From: Hyphomicrobiales bacterium
GTDB taxonomy: Bacteria; Pseudomonadota; Alphaproteobacteria; Rhizobiales; Rhizobiaceae
NCBI GenBank assembly: GCA_900472485.1
Contig: UCII01000004.1
Span: 62,001 to 126,000, forward strand
Reading direction: 5' to 3'
Length of the DNA: 64,000 nucleotides
Of this stretch, positions 48,279 to 57,673 are shown piece after piece. The notes below the pieces were generated by a model that saw nothing but the letters and a program-made list of their open reading frames with translations, searched no databases and had not been told where the DNA came from. Position numbers and translations under genes: made by a program. The first letter of the stretch is position 1; each line of letters starts with the position of its first letter.

Positions 48279-50330
48279 TTAGCCGCGGCCGTCGACCAGA
48301 TCGTGTACGATGTCGGTCTTCTGTCCCAGCCGCGCCTTGTAGACCTGATAGTTTTCCATCACGCGCTGCACGTAGTTGCGGGTCTCGGGGAAGGGGATGC
48401 GCTCGATCCAGTCGATCACATCGTCGAGCGACTTGCCGCGCGGATCGCCATAGCGGCTGATCCATTCCGGCACCTTGTTCGGCCCTGCATTGTAAGCGAT
48501 GAAGGTCAGGATGTAGGAGCCGCCGAAGGTGTCGATCTGCTCGCCGAGATAATGGGCGCCGAGCGTGGCGTTATAGCCGGCATCCTGCGTCAGCTTGTCG
48601 GCGGAATAGGTTATGCCGTGCCGGCCGGCAACGGCCTTTGCCGTCTTCGGCAGCAATTGCAACAGGCCGCGGGCATTGGCAGAGGAGACTGCGGCCGGAT
48701 TGAAGGCGCTCTCCTGCCGGGCAATGGCATAGGCAAGCGCCTTGCCGGAGCCGGAAATATTGGCATTGTCCGGAATGACGCCGATCGGGAAGGCGAGGGC
48801 TGCGACGTCGATGCCGCGCCCATACGCGATCTTGCCGATTTGCAGCGAAAGCTGGTGATTGCCGGAGCGTTCGGCGCGGGCGGTCAGCATGGCGACTTCG
48901 CCGGGACTATCCAGCTGTTTCGCGAGCGCGCGATAGAGCGCGTCGGCGCGCCATCCGTGTCCTGCGGCCTCAAGCCGCGAAATCGCCTGTACCGCCTCGC
49001 GTCCCTGGAAGCGCTGACGATCCGTAGCCGAGGGCGAGGGATAGGTGACGTTAAGGGTGCGGCGGCCAAGTTTCTCGGCAGCAAGCTGGCCGTAGAAGGT
49101 GCTCGGATAGGAAGCGGCCTTCGCGTAGAAATCGGCCGCCTTGCCCGGTCCGCCAGCTTCGGCGGCGCGGCCGAGCCAATACCAGCCGCGCGATTGCGAG
49201 ATCGGTCCGTTCGAGACCTGCAGGATCTTGCGGAAATGGGCTGACGCGTTTGTGCCGTCCTGCAGCCCGCGCAGAGCGTACCAGCCGGCATGGAATTCGG
49301 CCTCGCCGACATCCTGTGGGCTTTCCGCGACGCTGGCGTCGACGACGCGATAGGCGGCCTTGAATTCACCTTGATCCACCAGGCCGCGGCTGACGATGCG
49401 CTGTTCGGCCCACCATGCGCCGGGGCTGACGAGCACATTCGGGTCACGCGGCATTTGCGCCAGAAGATTGGCGGCATCGTCATATTTGTTCTGACGACGC
49501 AGGTTTTCGATCCGCATGAAGAGATAGGCGGGGTCCTTGCGCCATTGCGCGTCGATGGCTGCGATCAGCGCATCGGCCTTCGGCGAGCGATCATTGACCG
49601 CCGCCCACGCCTTGTAGAGCGATTGCGCCCTGCCGAGGTCGCCGAAGCGTTTGGCCTGCGCGGTCCGGTCGCGGTAAAGCAGATAATCCATGCGCGCCTT
49701 GTGATCGGCAGGCGAAAGCAGGCTGGGGAATTCCGCAATGATTTTGTCTTCGAGAGCCTTGTCCAAGGGCTCATCGCGCCAGATCTTGCGGATCAGCTTT
49801 GCGGCCTGCGCCGACGCGCCGCGTGCCATAAGGGCACGCGAGAGGATGATGCTGCCCTCCACGGTCTCCGGCTGCGAGTTGCCGAAGGCGGCAAGGACTT
49901 GATCCGTTGCCGGATTTTCTGTGTAGAGCGCCCGCTCGGAATTGGCGCGCAGGCTGCCGAGGCCCGGCCAGCCCTGAAGCTCGCGGGCGGCGGCGGCAAT
50001 CTCGCCGGAGGGAATGCCCGGTTGGCCCGAAGTCGCGATTGCCCAGGTCAGGATATGGCGATCGAGCGTGCCTTCGTCCATGCCGTTGCGGATGGCGAGC
50101 GCCTCCATCGGGTTCTTGTTGGAAAGGGCATCGAGACCTGCTTTCAGGTCGCCGCTGACGGGGGCGATAGAGCCGCTACGCGGGATCGCGGCCGTGCTCA
50201 TGGGGTCCGGCGCCATGGCGACATAGGCATTGGCGCTCGTCGGTATCTGCTGGCCGGGAAGTTGCGAGGCAACCGCGCCCCAGGCGACCGCCAAGCCCAC
50301 GGCGGTCCAGATCATGACAGGTCTCTTCAT
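48279..50330 (-). CDS. Soluble lytic murein transglycosylase (Slt family)
   Basis: Cleaves peptidoglycan glycan strands with formation of 1,6-anhydro-muramic acid. A 683-residue periplasmic protein: signal peptide from MKRPVMIWTAVGLAVAWGAVA, a long helical superhelix of about 450 residues rich in TPR-like repeats, and the catalytic domain near residues 525-645. The catalytic glutamate is E540 in AIARQESAFNP, followed by ARGLLQLLPKTAKAVA and YNATLGAHYLGEQ, the SLT motifs. Start at MKRPVM; a longer frame begins at 50363. It is divergent from dapA. Confidence 0.94.
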   Translation of the reverse strand: MKRPVMIWTAVGLAVAWGAVASQLPGQQIPTSANAYVAMAPDPMSTAAIPRSGSIAPVSGDLKAGLDALSNKNPMEALAIRNGMDEGTLDRHILTWAIATSGQPGIPSGEIAAAARELQGWPGLGSLRANSERALYTENPATDQVLAAFGNSQPETVEGSIILSRALMARGASAQAAKLIRKIWRDEPLDKALEDKIIAEFPSLLSPADHKARMDYLLYRDRTAQAKRFGDLGRAQSLYKAWAAVNDRSPKADALIAAIDAQWRKDPAYLFMRIENLRRQNKYDDAANLLAQMPRDPNVLVSPGAWWAEQRIVSRGLVDQGEFKAAYRVVDASVAESPQDVGEAEFHAGWYALRGLQDGTNASAHFRKILQVSNGPISQSRGWYWLGRAAEAGGPGKAADFYAKAASYPSTFYGQLAAEKLGRRTLNVTYPSPSATDRQRFQGREAVQAISRLEAAGHGWRADALYRALAKQLDSPGEVAMLTARAERSGNHQLSLQIGKIAYGRGIDVAALAFPIGVIPDNANISGSGKALAYAIARQESAFNPAAVSSANARGLLQLLPKTAKAVAGRHGITYSADKLTQDAGYNATLGAHYLGEQIDTFGGSYILTFIAYNAGPNKVPEWISRYGDPRGKSLDDVIDWIERIPFPETRNYVQRVMENYQVYKARLGQKTDIVHDLVDGRG

Positions 50331-50546
50331 CCGGCTACTCACAAAACAAAAGGCCCCTTCCATTTGCCAAATGCAATATTAACGAAACCTTACCGGTGGC
50401 CCGAATTTCAATCAATTATGATATCGGAAACTGCCCTTAACCATTCAAAGCGTGCTTGTCGCCGTCAAGCCGGCGCTTTATGGTGCGCGGATTCATAACC
50501 ATGGATTGCGGCTGAAGCATGAATGCCGCGCCGCTAGGAGACTTAC

Positions 50547-51431
50547 ATGTTCCAGGGATCCATTCCCGCTCTCGTGACGCCCTTTACTGACGCCGGCAAG
50601 GTGGACGAGGCTTCCTTCGTCTCGCATGTCGATTGGCAGATAAAAGAGGGCAGCAAGGGACTGGTGCCCGTGGGTACGACGGGTGAATCTCCCACCCTCT
50701 CGCATGATGAACACAAGCGCGTCGTCGAGCTCTGCATCGAGATCGCCAACAAGCGCGTCCCGGTGATGGCAGGCGCTGGTTCGAACAACACACGTGAGGC
50801 GATCGAGCTGGCGCAGCACGCCGAAAAGGTCGGGGCTGATGCGGTGCTGGTTGTGACGCCCTATTATAACAAGCCGACGCAGAAGGGCCTCTACGCCCAT
50901 TTCGCCGCAATCGCGGAAGCCGTGAAGCTGCCGATCTACATCTACAACATTCCCGGCCGCTCGGTCGTCGACATGACGCCGGAGACCATGGGCGCGCTTG
51001 CCAAGGCCTACGCCAATATCGTCGGTGTGAAGGATGCGACCGGCAAGATCGAGCGCGTGTCCGAGCAGCGCATCACCTGCGGCCGCGATTTCCGCCAGCT
51101 TTCCGGTGAGGATGCGACGGCGCTCGGCTTCAACGCCCATGGCGGTGTCGGCTGCATCTCGGTCACGGCCAACGTCGCGCCGCGTCTATGCGCGGAATTC
51201 CAGGCGGCCACACTTGCTGGTGACTATGCCAAGGCTCTCGAATATCAGGATCGATTGATGCCGCTGCACAAGGCGATCTTTCTCGAGCCTGGCCTCTGCG
51301 GTGCCAAATACGGTCTCTCCCGCCTTGGCCGCATGAGCCGCAATGTGCGCTCGCCGCTGCTGTCGACCCTGGAGCCGGGCACGGAGGCGGCGATCGATGC
51401 GGCCTTGCGCCACGCCGGCCTCTTGAACTGA
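50547..51431 (+). CDS. dapA: 4-hydroxy-tetrahydrodipicolinate synthase
   Basis: Condenses pyruvate and aspartate semialdehyde, the first committed step to lysine and meso-diaminopimelate. A 294-residue class-I aldolase with the expected motifs: [16 protein letters not shown] with threonines near residue 45, the catalytic tyrosine in [12 protein letters not shown] near 108, [16 protein letters not shown] near 130-145, and the Schiff-base lysine in [13 protein letters not shown] near 162. TAGGAG before the ATG is a strong ribosome-binding site. It is followed by smpB on the same strand. Confidence 0.98.
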   Translation: MFQGSIPALVTPFTDAGKVDEASFVSHVDWQIKEGSKGLVPVGTTGESPTLSHDEHKRVVELCIEIANKRVPVMAGAGSNNTREAIELAQHAEKVGADAVLVVTPYYNKPTQKGLYAHFAAIAEAVKLPIYIYNIPGRSVVDMTPETMGALAKAYANIVGVKDATGKIERVSEQRITCGRDFRQLSGEDATALGFNAHGGVGCISVTANVAPRLCAEFQAATLAGDYAKALEYQDRLMPLHKAIFLEPGLCGAKYGLSRLGRMSRNVRSPLLSTLEPGTEAAIDAALRHAGLLN

Positions 51432-51464
51432 GACTTCACAAGCCTGCTGCCGAAACTCTGTAGG

Positions 51465-51490
51465 GCCGCTCTCTTCACAAGGAGGGCGGT
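51465..51490 (+). terminator. Weak candidate terminator after dapA
   Basis: GCCGCTCTC and GAGGGCGGT pair with two G-T pairs around an eight-base loop, followed by CTCGCTTATTT. The tract is mixed, and smpB follows, so it may be a leaky terminator or simply the smpB leader. Confidence 0.35.
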
Positions 51491-51565
51491 CTCGCTTATT
51501 TAGGGTGCAGGAACCTGGCGCGCCCTTAGCCGCTGCCGGAATGACGCAAGAAAAGAAGAAGAATC

Positions 51566-52045
51566 ATGGCACCCAAAGGCAGCCAGCGCGTGGTGAATAA
51601 GGTCGTGGCGGAAAACCGCAAGGCTCGCTTCAACTACGAGATCATCGATACCTATGAGGCAGGGCTCGTGCTGATGGGCACGGAGGTGAAGTCGCTGCGT
51701 GAGGGCAAGGCCAATATCGCCGAATCCTACGCTTCGGACGAAGGCGACGAGATCTGGCTGATTAACTCCTATCTGCCGGAGTACCTGCAGGCGAACCGCT
51801 TCAACCACGAGCCGCGCCGCCGCCGTAAGCTATTGCTTTCCAGCCGCGAAATCGGCCGGCTGCGTTCGGCGATCAATCGTGAGGGCATGACCCTGGTACC
51901 GTTGAAAATCTATTTCAACGACCGTGGCCGCGCCAAGCTGGAACTGGCCCTTGCCAAGGGCAAGAAGCTGCATGACAAACGCGAATCCGAGAAGGAACGC
52001 GATTGGAACAGGCAGAAGAGCCGCCTGCTCAAGGACAATGGGTGA
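51566..52045 (+). CDS. smpB: SsrA-binding protein SmpB
   Basis: Binds tmRNA and delivers it to stalled ribosomes for trans-translation. The 159-residue protein has the family order: [36 protein letters not shown] at residues about 10-45, [21 protein letters not shown] and [28 protein letters not shown], and the positively charged C-terminal tail ([15 protein letters not shown]) that reaches into the ribosome. The tmRNA gene is not visible here; alphaproteobacteria have a permuted two-piece form that I did not find. Same direction as dapA. Confidence 0.98.
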   Translation: MAPKGSQRVVNKVVAENRKARFNYEIIDTYEAGLVLMGTEVKSLREGKANIAESYASDEGDEIWLINSYLPEYLQANRFNHEPRRRRKLLLSSREIGRLRSAINREGMTLVPLKIYFNDRGRAKLELALAKGKKLHDKRESEKERDWNRQKSRLLKDNG

Positions 52046-52085
52046 GGGTGAGGAGCGATCGGGCAAAGCCCGAGCAATCGATCCA

Positions 52086-52290
52086 GTGAATCGATTGCAG
52101 CGACGAACGCCCTGAGCCTAGCGAAGGGCCGGCTGCTGCGGCAAACGCGAACGCTTCCGCCATGCACAGCTATCCCTGGGCAACTATAGCTGCACGTGAA
52201 TCGATTGCAGCGACGAACGCTCCTTCCGCAGGCTCAGGATTCCCTAGCGAAGAGCCGGCTGCTGCGGCAAAGACGAAACGCTTCCGCCGC
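52086..52290. repeat. Imperfect tandem direct repeat downstream of smpB
   Basis: Two copies, 52086-52161 and 52196-52290. Both begin GTGAATCGATTGCAGCGACG and continue CTAGCGAAG(G/A)GCCGGCTGCTGCGGCAAA, with a 16-base insertion in the second. A duplication of non-coding DNA; it probably belongs to a dispersed element. The surrounding 52046-52340 has no gene I can support. Confidence 0.75.
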
Positions 52291-52340
52291 GCAACTAGTC
52301 TTCGGTAAACAACGCACCTATCTGATGCAGCTAGTCCCAA

Positions 52341-52925
52341 TTATTCTTCGACATCCGAAGCGGCTGGTGTCGGTTCGGCGGGACGTTGTGGGCGCTCCGA
52401 AGCCTCACGGCCGATTTCCGCCTTCAGTGATACGAGATCGATGAAATGATCGGCCTGGCGGCGCAGGTCGTCGGCGATCATCGGCGGCTGGGTCGACATG
52501 GTCGAGATAACCGACACTTTGCGTCCACGGCGCTGGAGAGCTTCCACGAGGGTCGTGAAATCGCCGTCGCCGGAAAAGATCACCAGATGATCGACGGTTT
52601 CGGATTGTTCCATGGCGTCGATCGCCAGCTCGATATCCATGTTGCCCTTGATCTTCCGACGCCCCATGGAATCGGTGAATTCCTTGGCTGGCTTGGTGAT
52701 GACCTTATAGCCGTTATAGTCGAGCCAATCGATCAGCGGGCGGATCGAGGAATATTCCTGATCTTCGATAAGTGCGGTGTAATAATAGGCGCGCAGGAGA
52801 TATCCGCGTTTTTGAAATGCTTTCAGGAGCTTACGGTAATCAATATCGAAACCGAGGCTCTTGGATGCAGCGTAAAGATTGGCGCCGTCGATAAAGAGTG
52901 CAATTTTTTCGCGTGGGTCAAACAT
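52341..52925 (-). CDS. NYN-domain (LabA/DUF88-type) putative ribonuclease
   Basis: A 194-residue protein with a PIN-like NYN fold. FIDGANLYAASKSLGFDIDYRKLL near residue 12 holds the first catalytic aspartate, ELAIDAMEQSETVDHLVIFSGDGDFTTLVEALQRRG near 100-135 the others (D in AIDAM, SGDGDF). NYN proteins are predicted RNases acting in RNA processing. It stands between smpB and rpoZ in the same place as in other rhizobia, but on the opposite strand. The C-terminal tail is low-complexity (proline, alanine, glutamate). Target RNA unknown. Confidence 0.93.
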   Translation of the reverse strand: MFDPREKIALFIDGANLYAASKSLGFDIDYRKLLKAFQKRGYLLRAYYYTALIEDQEYSSIRPLIDWLDYNGYKVITKPAKEFTDSMGRRKIKGNMDIELAIDAMEQSETVDHLVIFSGDGDFTTLVEALQRRGRKVSVISTMSTQPPMIADDLRRQADHFIDLVSLKAEIGREASERPQRPAEPTPAASDVEE

Positions 52926-53235
52926 CGCTTACATATCCACTGTTATAAAAACGTAATCACTTCATTTAAAAGCAGCTAAAACAAGGCCTTGTAAGGCATT
53001 GCAGAATAATTCGTATTACTTTATGAATTATTCATATAATCGAGATTTAGGGCACGAAATGCGATATTCCAAGCAACCTCAGGTGGAAAACGCCGTTTGT
53101 CTAGGGGAATTTTAGCACTTTCCCAGAGGGTGCAAAGGCGCTGAAACAGGAAAAACTTGAATTTGCCATCGTTTGCTTGTATCGGCGTGCTACTCCGAGA
53201 CATGATGACGACATCACGACCGCAAAGGACAGGCA
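52926..53235. other. Intergenic region between the NYN gene and rpoZ
   Basis: 310 bases between divergent genes, AT-rich in the half next to the NYN gene. It should hold the promoters of rpoZ and the NYN gene. I see no RNA gene or coding frame; minus-strand frames here are shadows of rpoZ upstream DNA. Confidence 0.5.
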
Positions 53236-53634
53236 ATGGCCCGTGTCACAGTAGAAGATTGCATTGATAAAGTAGAGAACCGGTTCGAGCTCGTGCTGCT
53301 CGCCAGCCATCGCGCCCGCCTGATTTCGCAGGGCTCGTCGATCACCATCGATCGCGACAACGACAAGAACCCAGTCGTTGCTCTGCGCGAAATCGCCGAC
53401 GAGACGCTGTCGCCGGACGATCTCAAGGAAGATCTTATCCATTCGCTGCAGAAGCATGTCGAAGTGGATGAGCCCGAGCCCGATCCTGCAAGCCTGCTCG
53501 CCGCCGGCGCTTCCGCCTCCAGCGACGAGGAAGAAGATCTGCCGGAAACCGTTACGTTCGATCAGATGTCGGAAGAAGAACTTCTGGCCGGTATCGAAGG
53601 TCTGGTTCCGCCGGAAAAAAGCGACGATTACTGA
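53236..53634 (+). CDS. rpoZ: DNA-directed RNA polymerase omega subunit
   Basis: Small subunit that stabilises beta-prime in RNA polymerase. The family core is at residues 1-75: [28 protein letters not shown], then [18 protein letters not shown]. At 132 residues it is longer than the E. coli protein because of an acidic tail (residues 85-132, rich in E and D), as usual in alphaproteobacteria. It stands immediately before rsh, the (p)ppGpp enzyme gene, as in many bacteria; omega is part of the ppGpp-binding site in proteobacterial polymerase. Confidence 0.97.
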   Translation: MARVTVEDCIDKVENRFELVLLASHRARLISQGSSITIDRDNDKNPVVALREIADETLSPDDLKEDLIHSLQKHVEVDEPEPDPASLLAAGASASSDEEEDLPETVTFDQMSEEELLAGIEGLVPPEKSDDY

Positions 53635-53734
53635 TCGTCGACCTTGATGCTCCGGGCAGGAGCGATATGATGTGGAAATGCGTGCGCCGGTCATATGACT
53701 GGCGCGCTTTTGTTTTTGCTGGAGTAGCTTTGGA

Positions 53735-55966
53735 ATGATGCGGCAATACGAGCTTGTCGAGCGCGTGCAGAAATACAAGCCCGATGCCAACGAAGCTCTC
53801 CTCAACAAAGCCTATGTTTATGCGATGCAGAAGCATGGCCAGCAGAAACGTGCCAGCGGCGACCCCTATATTTCCCATCCTCTGGAAGTTGCTGCCATCC
53901 TGACGGATATGCGACTGGATGAATCGACCATCGCGGTCGCTCTTCTCCACGACACGATCGAGGATACGACGGCGACGCGCGCCGAAATCGATGAGATGTT
54001 CGGCGAAGACATCGGTCGCCTGGTCGAGGGCCTGACGAAGATCAAGAAGCTGGATCTCGTCACCAAGAAGGCCAAGCAGGCCGAAAACCTGCGCAAGCTT
54101 CTGCTCGCCATTTCCGACGACGTGCGCGTACTTCTGGTGAAGCTTGCCGACCGCCTGCACAATATGCGCACGCTCGATCACATGTCGCCGGAAAAGCGCG
54201 CCCGCATCTCCGAGGAGACGATGGAAATCTATGCGCCACTTGCCGGCCGCATGGGTATGCAGGACATGCGCGAGGAGCTGGAGGAGCTTTCCTTCCGCCA
54301 TATCAATCCAGAAGCGCATGACACCGTCACCAAGCGCCTGGAAGAGCTTTCGCGGCGCAACGAGGGCCTAGTCAAGAAGATCGAGACCGAACTGCGTGAT
54401 CTGCTTGTTGCCAACGGCCTTGCCAACGCCATGGTCAAGGGCCGGCTGAAGAAGCCCTATTCGGTCTTTCGCAAGATGCAGTCGAAGTCGCTCTCCTTCG
54501 AGCAGCTTTCCGATGTCTACGGCTTCCGCCTTCTCGTCGACGATATCCCGTCCTGTTACCGTGCGCTCGGCATCGTGCATACCCGCTGGCGAGTCGTTCC
54601 CGGACGGTTCAAGGACTATATCTCAACGCCGAAGCAGAATGATTATCGCTCGCTGCATACAACGATCGTCGGGCCCTCCAGCCAACGCATCGAGCTGCAG
54701 ATCCGCACGAAGCGTATGCATGAGATCGCCGAATTCGGTATTGCCGCCCACACGCTCTATAAGGATGGTACAAATAGCAACGGCAACGGTGCGGATGGTG
54801 AGCTTCTGTCGCGGGAAAGCAATGCCTATTCCTGGCTGCGCCACACGATCGAAGCGCTGGCCGAAGGCGACAGCCCGGAAGAATTCCTCGAGCACACGAA
54901 GCTCGAGCTGTTCCAGGACCAGGTCTTCTGCTTCACGCCCAAAGGCAAGCTGATCGCCCTGCCGCGCGGCGCGACGCCGATCGACTTTGCCTATGCTGTC
55001 CACACCAATATCGGCGACACCACAGTCGGCGCCAAGATCAACGGCCGCATCATGCCGCTGGTGACGCGGCTGAACAACGGCGATGAAGTCGAGATCATCC
55101 GCTCCGGCGTGCAGGTGCCGCCGGCCGCCTGGGAAGAGATTGTCGTGACAGGCAAGGCGCGTGCCGCTATCCGCCGCGCCACCCGGCTTGCCATCCGCAA
55201 GCAATATGCCGGCCTCGGCCATCGCATTCTGGAGCGCACCTTCGAGCGCGCCGGCAAAGTCTTCTCGCGCGATGCCCTGAAGCCGGCCCTACACCGCCTT
55301 GGCCAGAAGGACGTCGAGGATGCGATCGCTGCTGTCGGGCGAGGGGAGATGTCGTCGCTCGACGTTTTGCGCGCCGTCTATCCCGATCATCAGGATGAAC
55401 GCGTGACCGTGAAGCCCGCCGGCGACGAGGGCTGGTTCAACGTCCGCAGCGCCTCGGGCATGATTTTCAAGATCCCGGGCAAGAACAAGGCCGAGATTTC
55501 CGACGGCGGCGATCTCGATGCGCCGCCGATCCGCGGCATCTCCTCGAATGTCGAGGTGCATTTCGCGCCGACCGGCGCCGTTCCTGGCGACCGTATCGTC
55601 GGCATCATGGAGAAGGGCAAGGGTATCACCATATATCCGATCCAGTCGCCGGTCCTGCAGCGGTTCGATGATGAGCCGGAACGCTGGATCGATGTGCGCT
55701 GGGATCTGGACGAAGCCAACAAGTCCCGCTTCGCCGCCCGCATTCTGATCAATGCCCTCAATGAGCCGGGCACCCTGGCAAAGGTGGCGCAGACCGTGGC
55801 GGATGTGGACGTCAATATTCGCGTGCTCAACACCGTTCGGGTTGCGGCCGATTTCACCGAAATGGCTCTCGACGTCGAAGTATGGGATCTGCGTCAGCTC
55901 AACCAGCTTCTGGTGCAGCTCAAGGAACTCGACTGTATTGCCACCGTCAAGCGCCTTTACGAGTGA
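53735..55966 (+). CDS. rsh: Bifunctional (p)ppGpp synthetase/hydrolase Rsh (RelA/SpoT)
   Basis: Makes and degrades the stringent-response alarmones. The 743-residue protein shows the full order: HD hydrolase domain (SHPLEVAAILTDM and VALLHDTIEDT, residues about 45-150), synthetase domain (GRFKDYISTPKQNDYRSLHTTIVG, about 235-350), TGS domain (VFCFTPKGKLIALPRGATPIDFAYAVHTNIGD, about 390-450), zinc-finger/helical part and ACT domain (about 665-740, NEPGTLAKVAQTVADVDVNI). Alphaproteobacteria have this single enzyme. The hydrolase HD pair is intact, so both activities are expected. It follows rpoZ by 100 bases. Confidence 0.97.
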   Translation: MMRQYELVERVQKYKPDANEALLNKAYVYAMQKHGQQKRASGDPYISHPLEVAAILTDMRLDESTIAVALLHDTIEDTTATRAEIDEMFGEDIGRLVEGLTKIKKLDLVTKKAKQAENLRKLLLAISDDVRVLLVKLADRLHNMRTLDHMSPEKRARISEETMEIYAPLAGRMGMQDMREELEELSFRHINPEAHDTVTKRLEELSRRNEGLVKKIETELRDLLVANGLANAMVKGRLKKPYSVFRKMQSKSLSFEQLSDVYGFRLLVDDIPSCYRALGIVHTRWRVVPGRFKDYISTPKQNDYRSLHTTIVGPSSQRIELQIRTKRMHEIAEFGIAAHTLYKDGTNSNGNGADGELLSRESNAYSWLRHTIEALAEGDSPEEFLEHTKLELFQDQVFCFTPKGKLIALPRGATPIDFAYAVHTNIGDTTVGAKINGRIMPLVTRLNNGDEVEIIRSGVQVPPAAWEEIVVTGKARAAIRRATRLAIRKQYAGLGHRILERTFERAGKVFSRDALKPALHRLGQKDVEDAIAAVGRGEMSSLDVLRAVYPDHQDERVTVKPAGDEGWFNVRSASGMIFKIPGKNKAEISDGGDLDAPPIRGISSNVEVHFAPTGAVPGDRIVGIMEKGKGITIYPIQSPVLQRFDDEPERWIDVRWDLDEANKSRFAARILINALNEPGTLAKVAQTVADVDVNIRVLNTVRVAADFTEMALDVEVWDLRQLNQLLVQLKELDCIATVKRLYE

Positions 55967-56157
55967 GATCTGCCGGATTGCTGTCGGTCTGAGGCAGGCT
56001 GCATATTTTGTGATCATTTTATGACCAAATTCGAGCGTCTTTTCGGATAGATATGCAGTCTATGCATGGCTGTGTATATTTTAGAGCGGTGGTAATTAAC
56101 CTTTGTCGCGCCTATCTTCTGGTCATCGAAGAAACGAAACTGAGATGAGAGAAGACA

Positions 56158-56307
56158 ATGTTTAGCCCGATCAAGAAAATCGCCCGTGCCCTGCGTGTTC
56201 CGAGTGTTGAAGAGCGCGAAATGGCTTACCTGAATGGCTCGCATGACCGTTTTGACCTTGAGTATCGTCAGCGTCAGGTCGACCGCGGTCTGTTCCGCAC
56301 GCGTTAA
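56158..56307 (+). CDS. DUF3563-family micro-protein
   Basis: A 49-residue frame with a good start, GAGAAGACA then ATG at 56158. The product MFSPIKKIARAL, VPSVEEREMAYLNGSHDRFDLEYR and QRQVDRGLFRTR is the DUF3563 pattern, a short protein found throughout Rhizobiaceae often in several copies. The mixed charge suggests an amphipathic helix; function unknown. It is separated by 191 bases from rsh and likely has its own promoter. Confidence 0.88.
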   Translation: MFSPIKKIARALRVPSVEEREMAYLNGSHDRFDLEYRQRQVDRGLFRTR

Positions 56308-56527
56308 TCGCTGCTAATACTTGAAAGACCAAGAGGGGCGCGTCGTTATTGCGCCCTTGGAGCATCCCGATCTTGCGGGATTGCTTCCGGTAAATGAAGA
56401 GAGCGCCCACTTTCTGCGCGTCGCGCAGATGACGTTCCAAAAAGAGCCGCACTTTCGGTTCTTAATCGGTGCATGATACGTTCGGTCGCTCTTGTCACGA
56501 CGGCCCCCATTGCACTAGATAAGCCGC

Positions 56528-57115
56528 ATGCTGTTTCGTCGCCGAAAACCACTGACATTCAAGGAAAAGTTGCGGGAGCACCTTTGGCCGCGCAAGGGTT
56601 TTGTCCGCTCGTTCCAATATTTCGGTAAGCGCCTCGTTCGCCTTGCCGCTTCACCGCATTCGGTTGCAGCCGGCTTTGCAGCTGGTATCGTCGTGTCTTG
56701 GACACCGTTCATCGGTGTGCATTTCGTCATGGCGATCATCATAGCCTATCTCGTCGGCGGCAATGTCATTGCCTCCGCGCTCGGCTGTCTGGCTGCCGGC
56801 AATCCGATCACCTATCCCTTCATCTGGGCTTTGACCTGGGAAATCGGTCATCTGATCCTGGCGCGTGACAGCGGCGGCCAGGGCGGCAGCATCGATTTGC
56901 CGGCGCTGTGGCACAAGGGCGATCTCACGCAAATCTGGGATCCGGTTTTGAAGCCGATGCTGATCGGCGGCATTCCGCCCGCCATCGTGACGGGTGTGAT
57001 CGTCTATGCGCTGACCTATTATGGTGTGAAGACATTCAAGACGCGCCGCAAGGAGCGCCTGATGGAACGTGCCCGCGAGCGGCTGGCGCTCGCCGAAAAC
57101 GCATCGAGCGTCTGA
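56528..57115 (+). CDS. DUF2062 membrane protein
   Basis: A 195-residue DUF2062 protein. A basic N-terminal part (LREHLWPRKGFVRSFQYFGKRL) is followed by the family core SPHSVAAGFAAGIVVSWTPFIGVHFVMAII and AAGNPITYPFIWALTWEIGHLIL with two or three hydrophobic segments, and a last helix IPPAIVTGVIVYALTYYGVKTF. Function is unknown; it regularly precedes acpS in rhizobia. The start lies 40 bases upstream of the acpS start region on the same transcript. Confidence 0.9.
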   Translation: MLFRRRKPLTFKEKLREHLWPRKGFVRSFQYFGKRLVRLAASPHSVAAGFAAGIVVSWTPFIGVHFVMAIIIAYLVGGNVIASALGCLAAGNPITYPFIWALTWEIGHLILARDSGGQGGSIDLPALWHKGDLTQIWDPVLKPMLIGGIPPAIVTGVIVYALTYYGVKTFKTRRKERLMERARERLALAENASSV

Positions 57116-57154
57116 CGTGCCTGACCTCGTTCGGACCGCCAGGAGGGCCTTCCC

Positions 57155-57559
57155 ATGATCATCGGCATAGGCAGCGATCTTATCGACATCCGCCGGGTCG
57201 AGAAGACGATCGAGCGTTTCGGCGCCCGGTTCACCGAGCGCTGCTTTACCGATATCGAGCGCGCCAAGTCCGAGCGCCGCAAGAACAAGGCGGCTTCCTA
57301 TGCCAAGCGCTTTGCCGCCAAGGAAGCCTGCTCCAAAGCTCTGGGTACCGGGTTGGCGCAGGGTGTCTTCTGGCGCGACATGGGGGTCGTCAATCTGCCA
57401 AGCGGCAAGCCGACGATGCAATTGACCGGCGGTGCCGCCGAAAGAGTGGCAGCTATGTTGCCGCCAAATCATCGCGCCGCCATTCATTTGACGATAACAG
57501 ATGATTTTCCTCTTGCTCAGGCCTTTGTGATCATCGAAGCGCTGCCGCTGGATGCCTGA
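57155..57559 (+). CDS. acpS: Holo-[acyl-carrier-protein] synthase
   Basis: Transfers 4'-phosphopantetheine from CoA to acyl carrier protein, needed for fatty-acid synthesis. The 134-residue protein has the signature [21 protein letters not shown] with the Mg-binding aspartate D8, and [17 protein letters not shown] near residue 50-66 with the second metal-binding glutamate. AGGAGG precedes the start by eight bases. It is in the DUF2062-acpS-lepB-rnc-era order common to Rhizobium. Confidence 0.97.
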   Translation: MIIGIGSDLIDIRRVEKTIERFGARFTERCFTDIERAKSERRKNKAASYAKRFAAKEACSKALGTGLAQGVFWRDMGVVNLPSGKPTMQLTGGAAERVAAMLPPNHRAAIHLTITDDFPLAQAFVIIEALPLDA

Positions 57560-57673
57560 ATCACGGCTGTATGTCGCTTTTGGCATCCGCGCCATTGCCG
57601 CGATGATATGAAGCGAGTAGAGAGTGCCTGAATGCAAGTGCGCCGGTGGGGTGCGAAAAAGGAATAAGACTGC

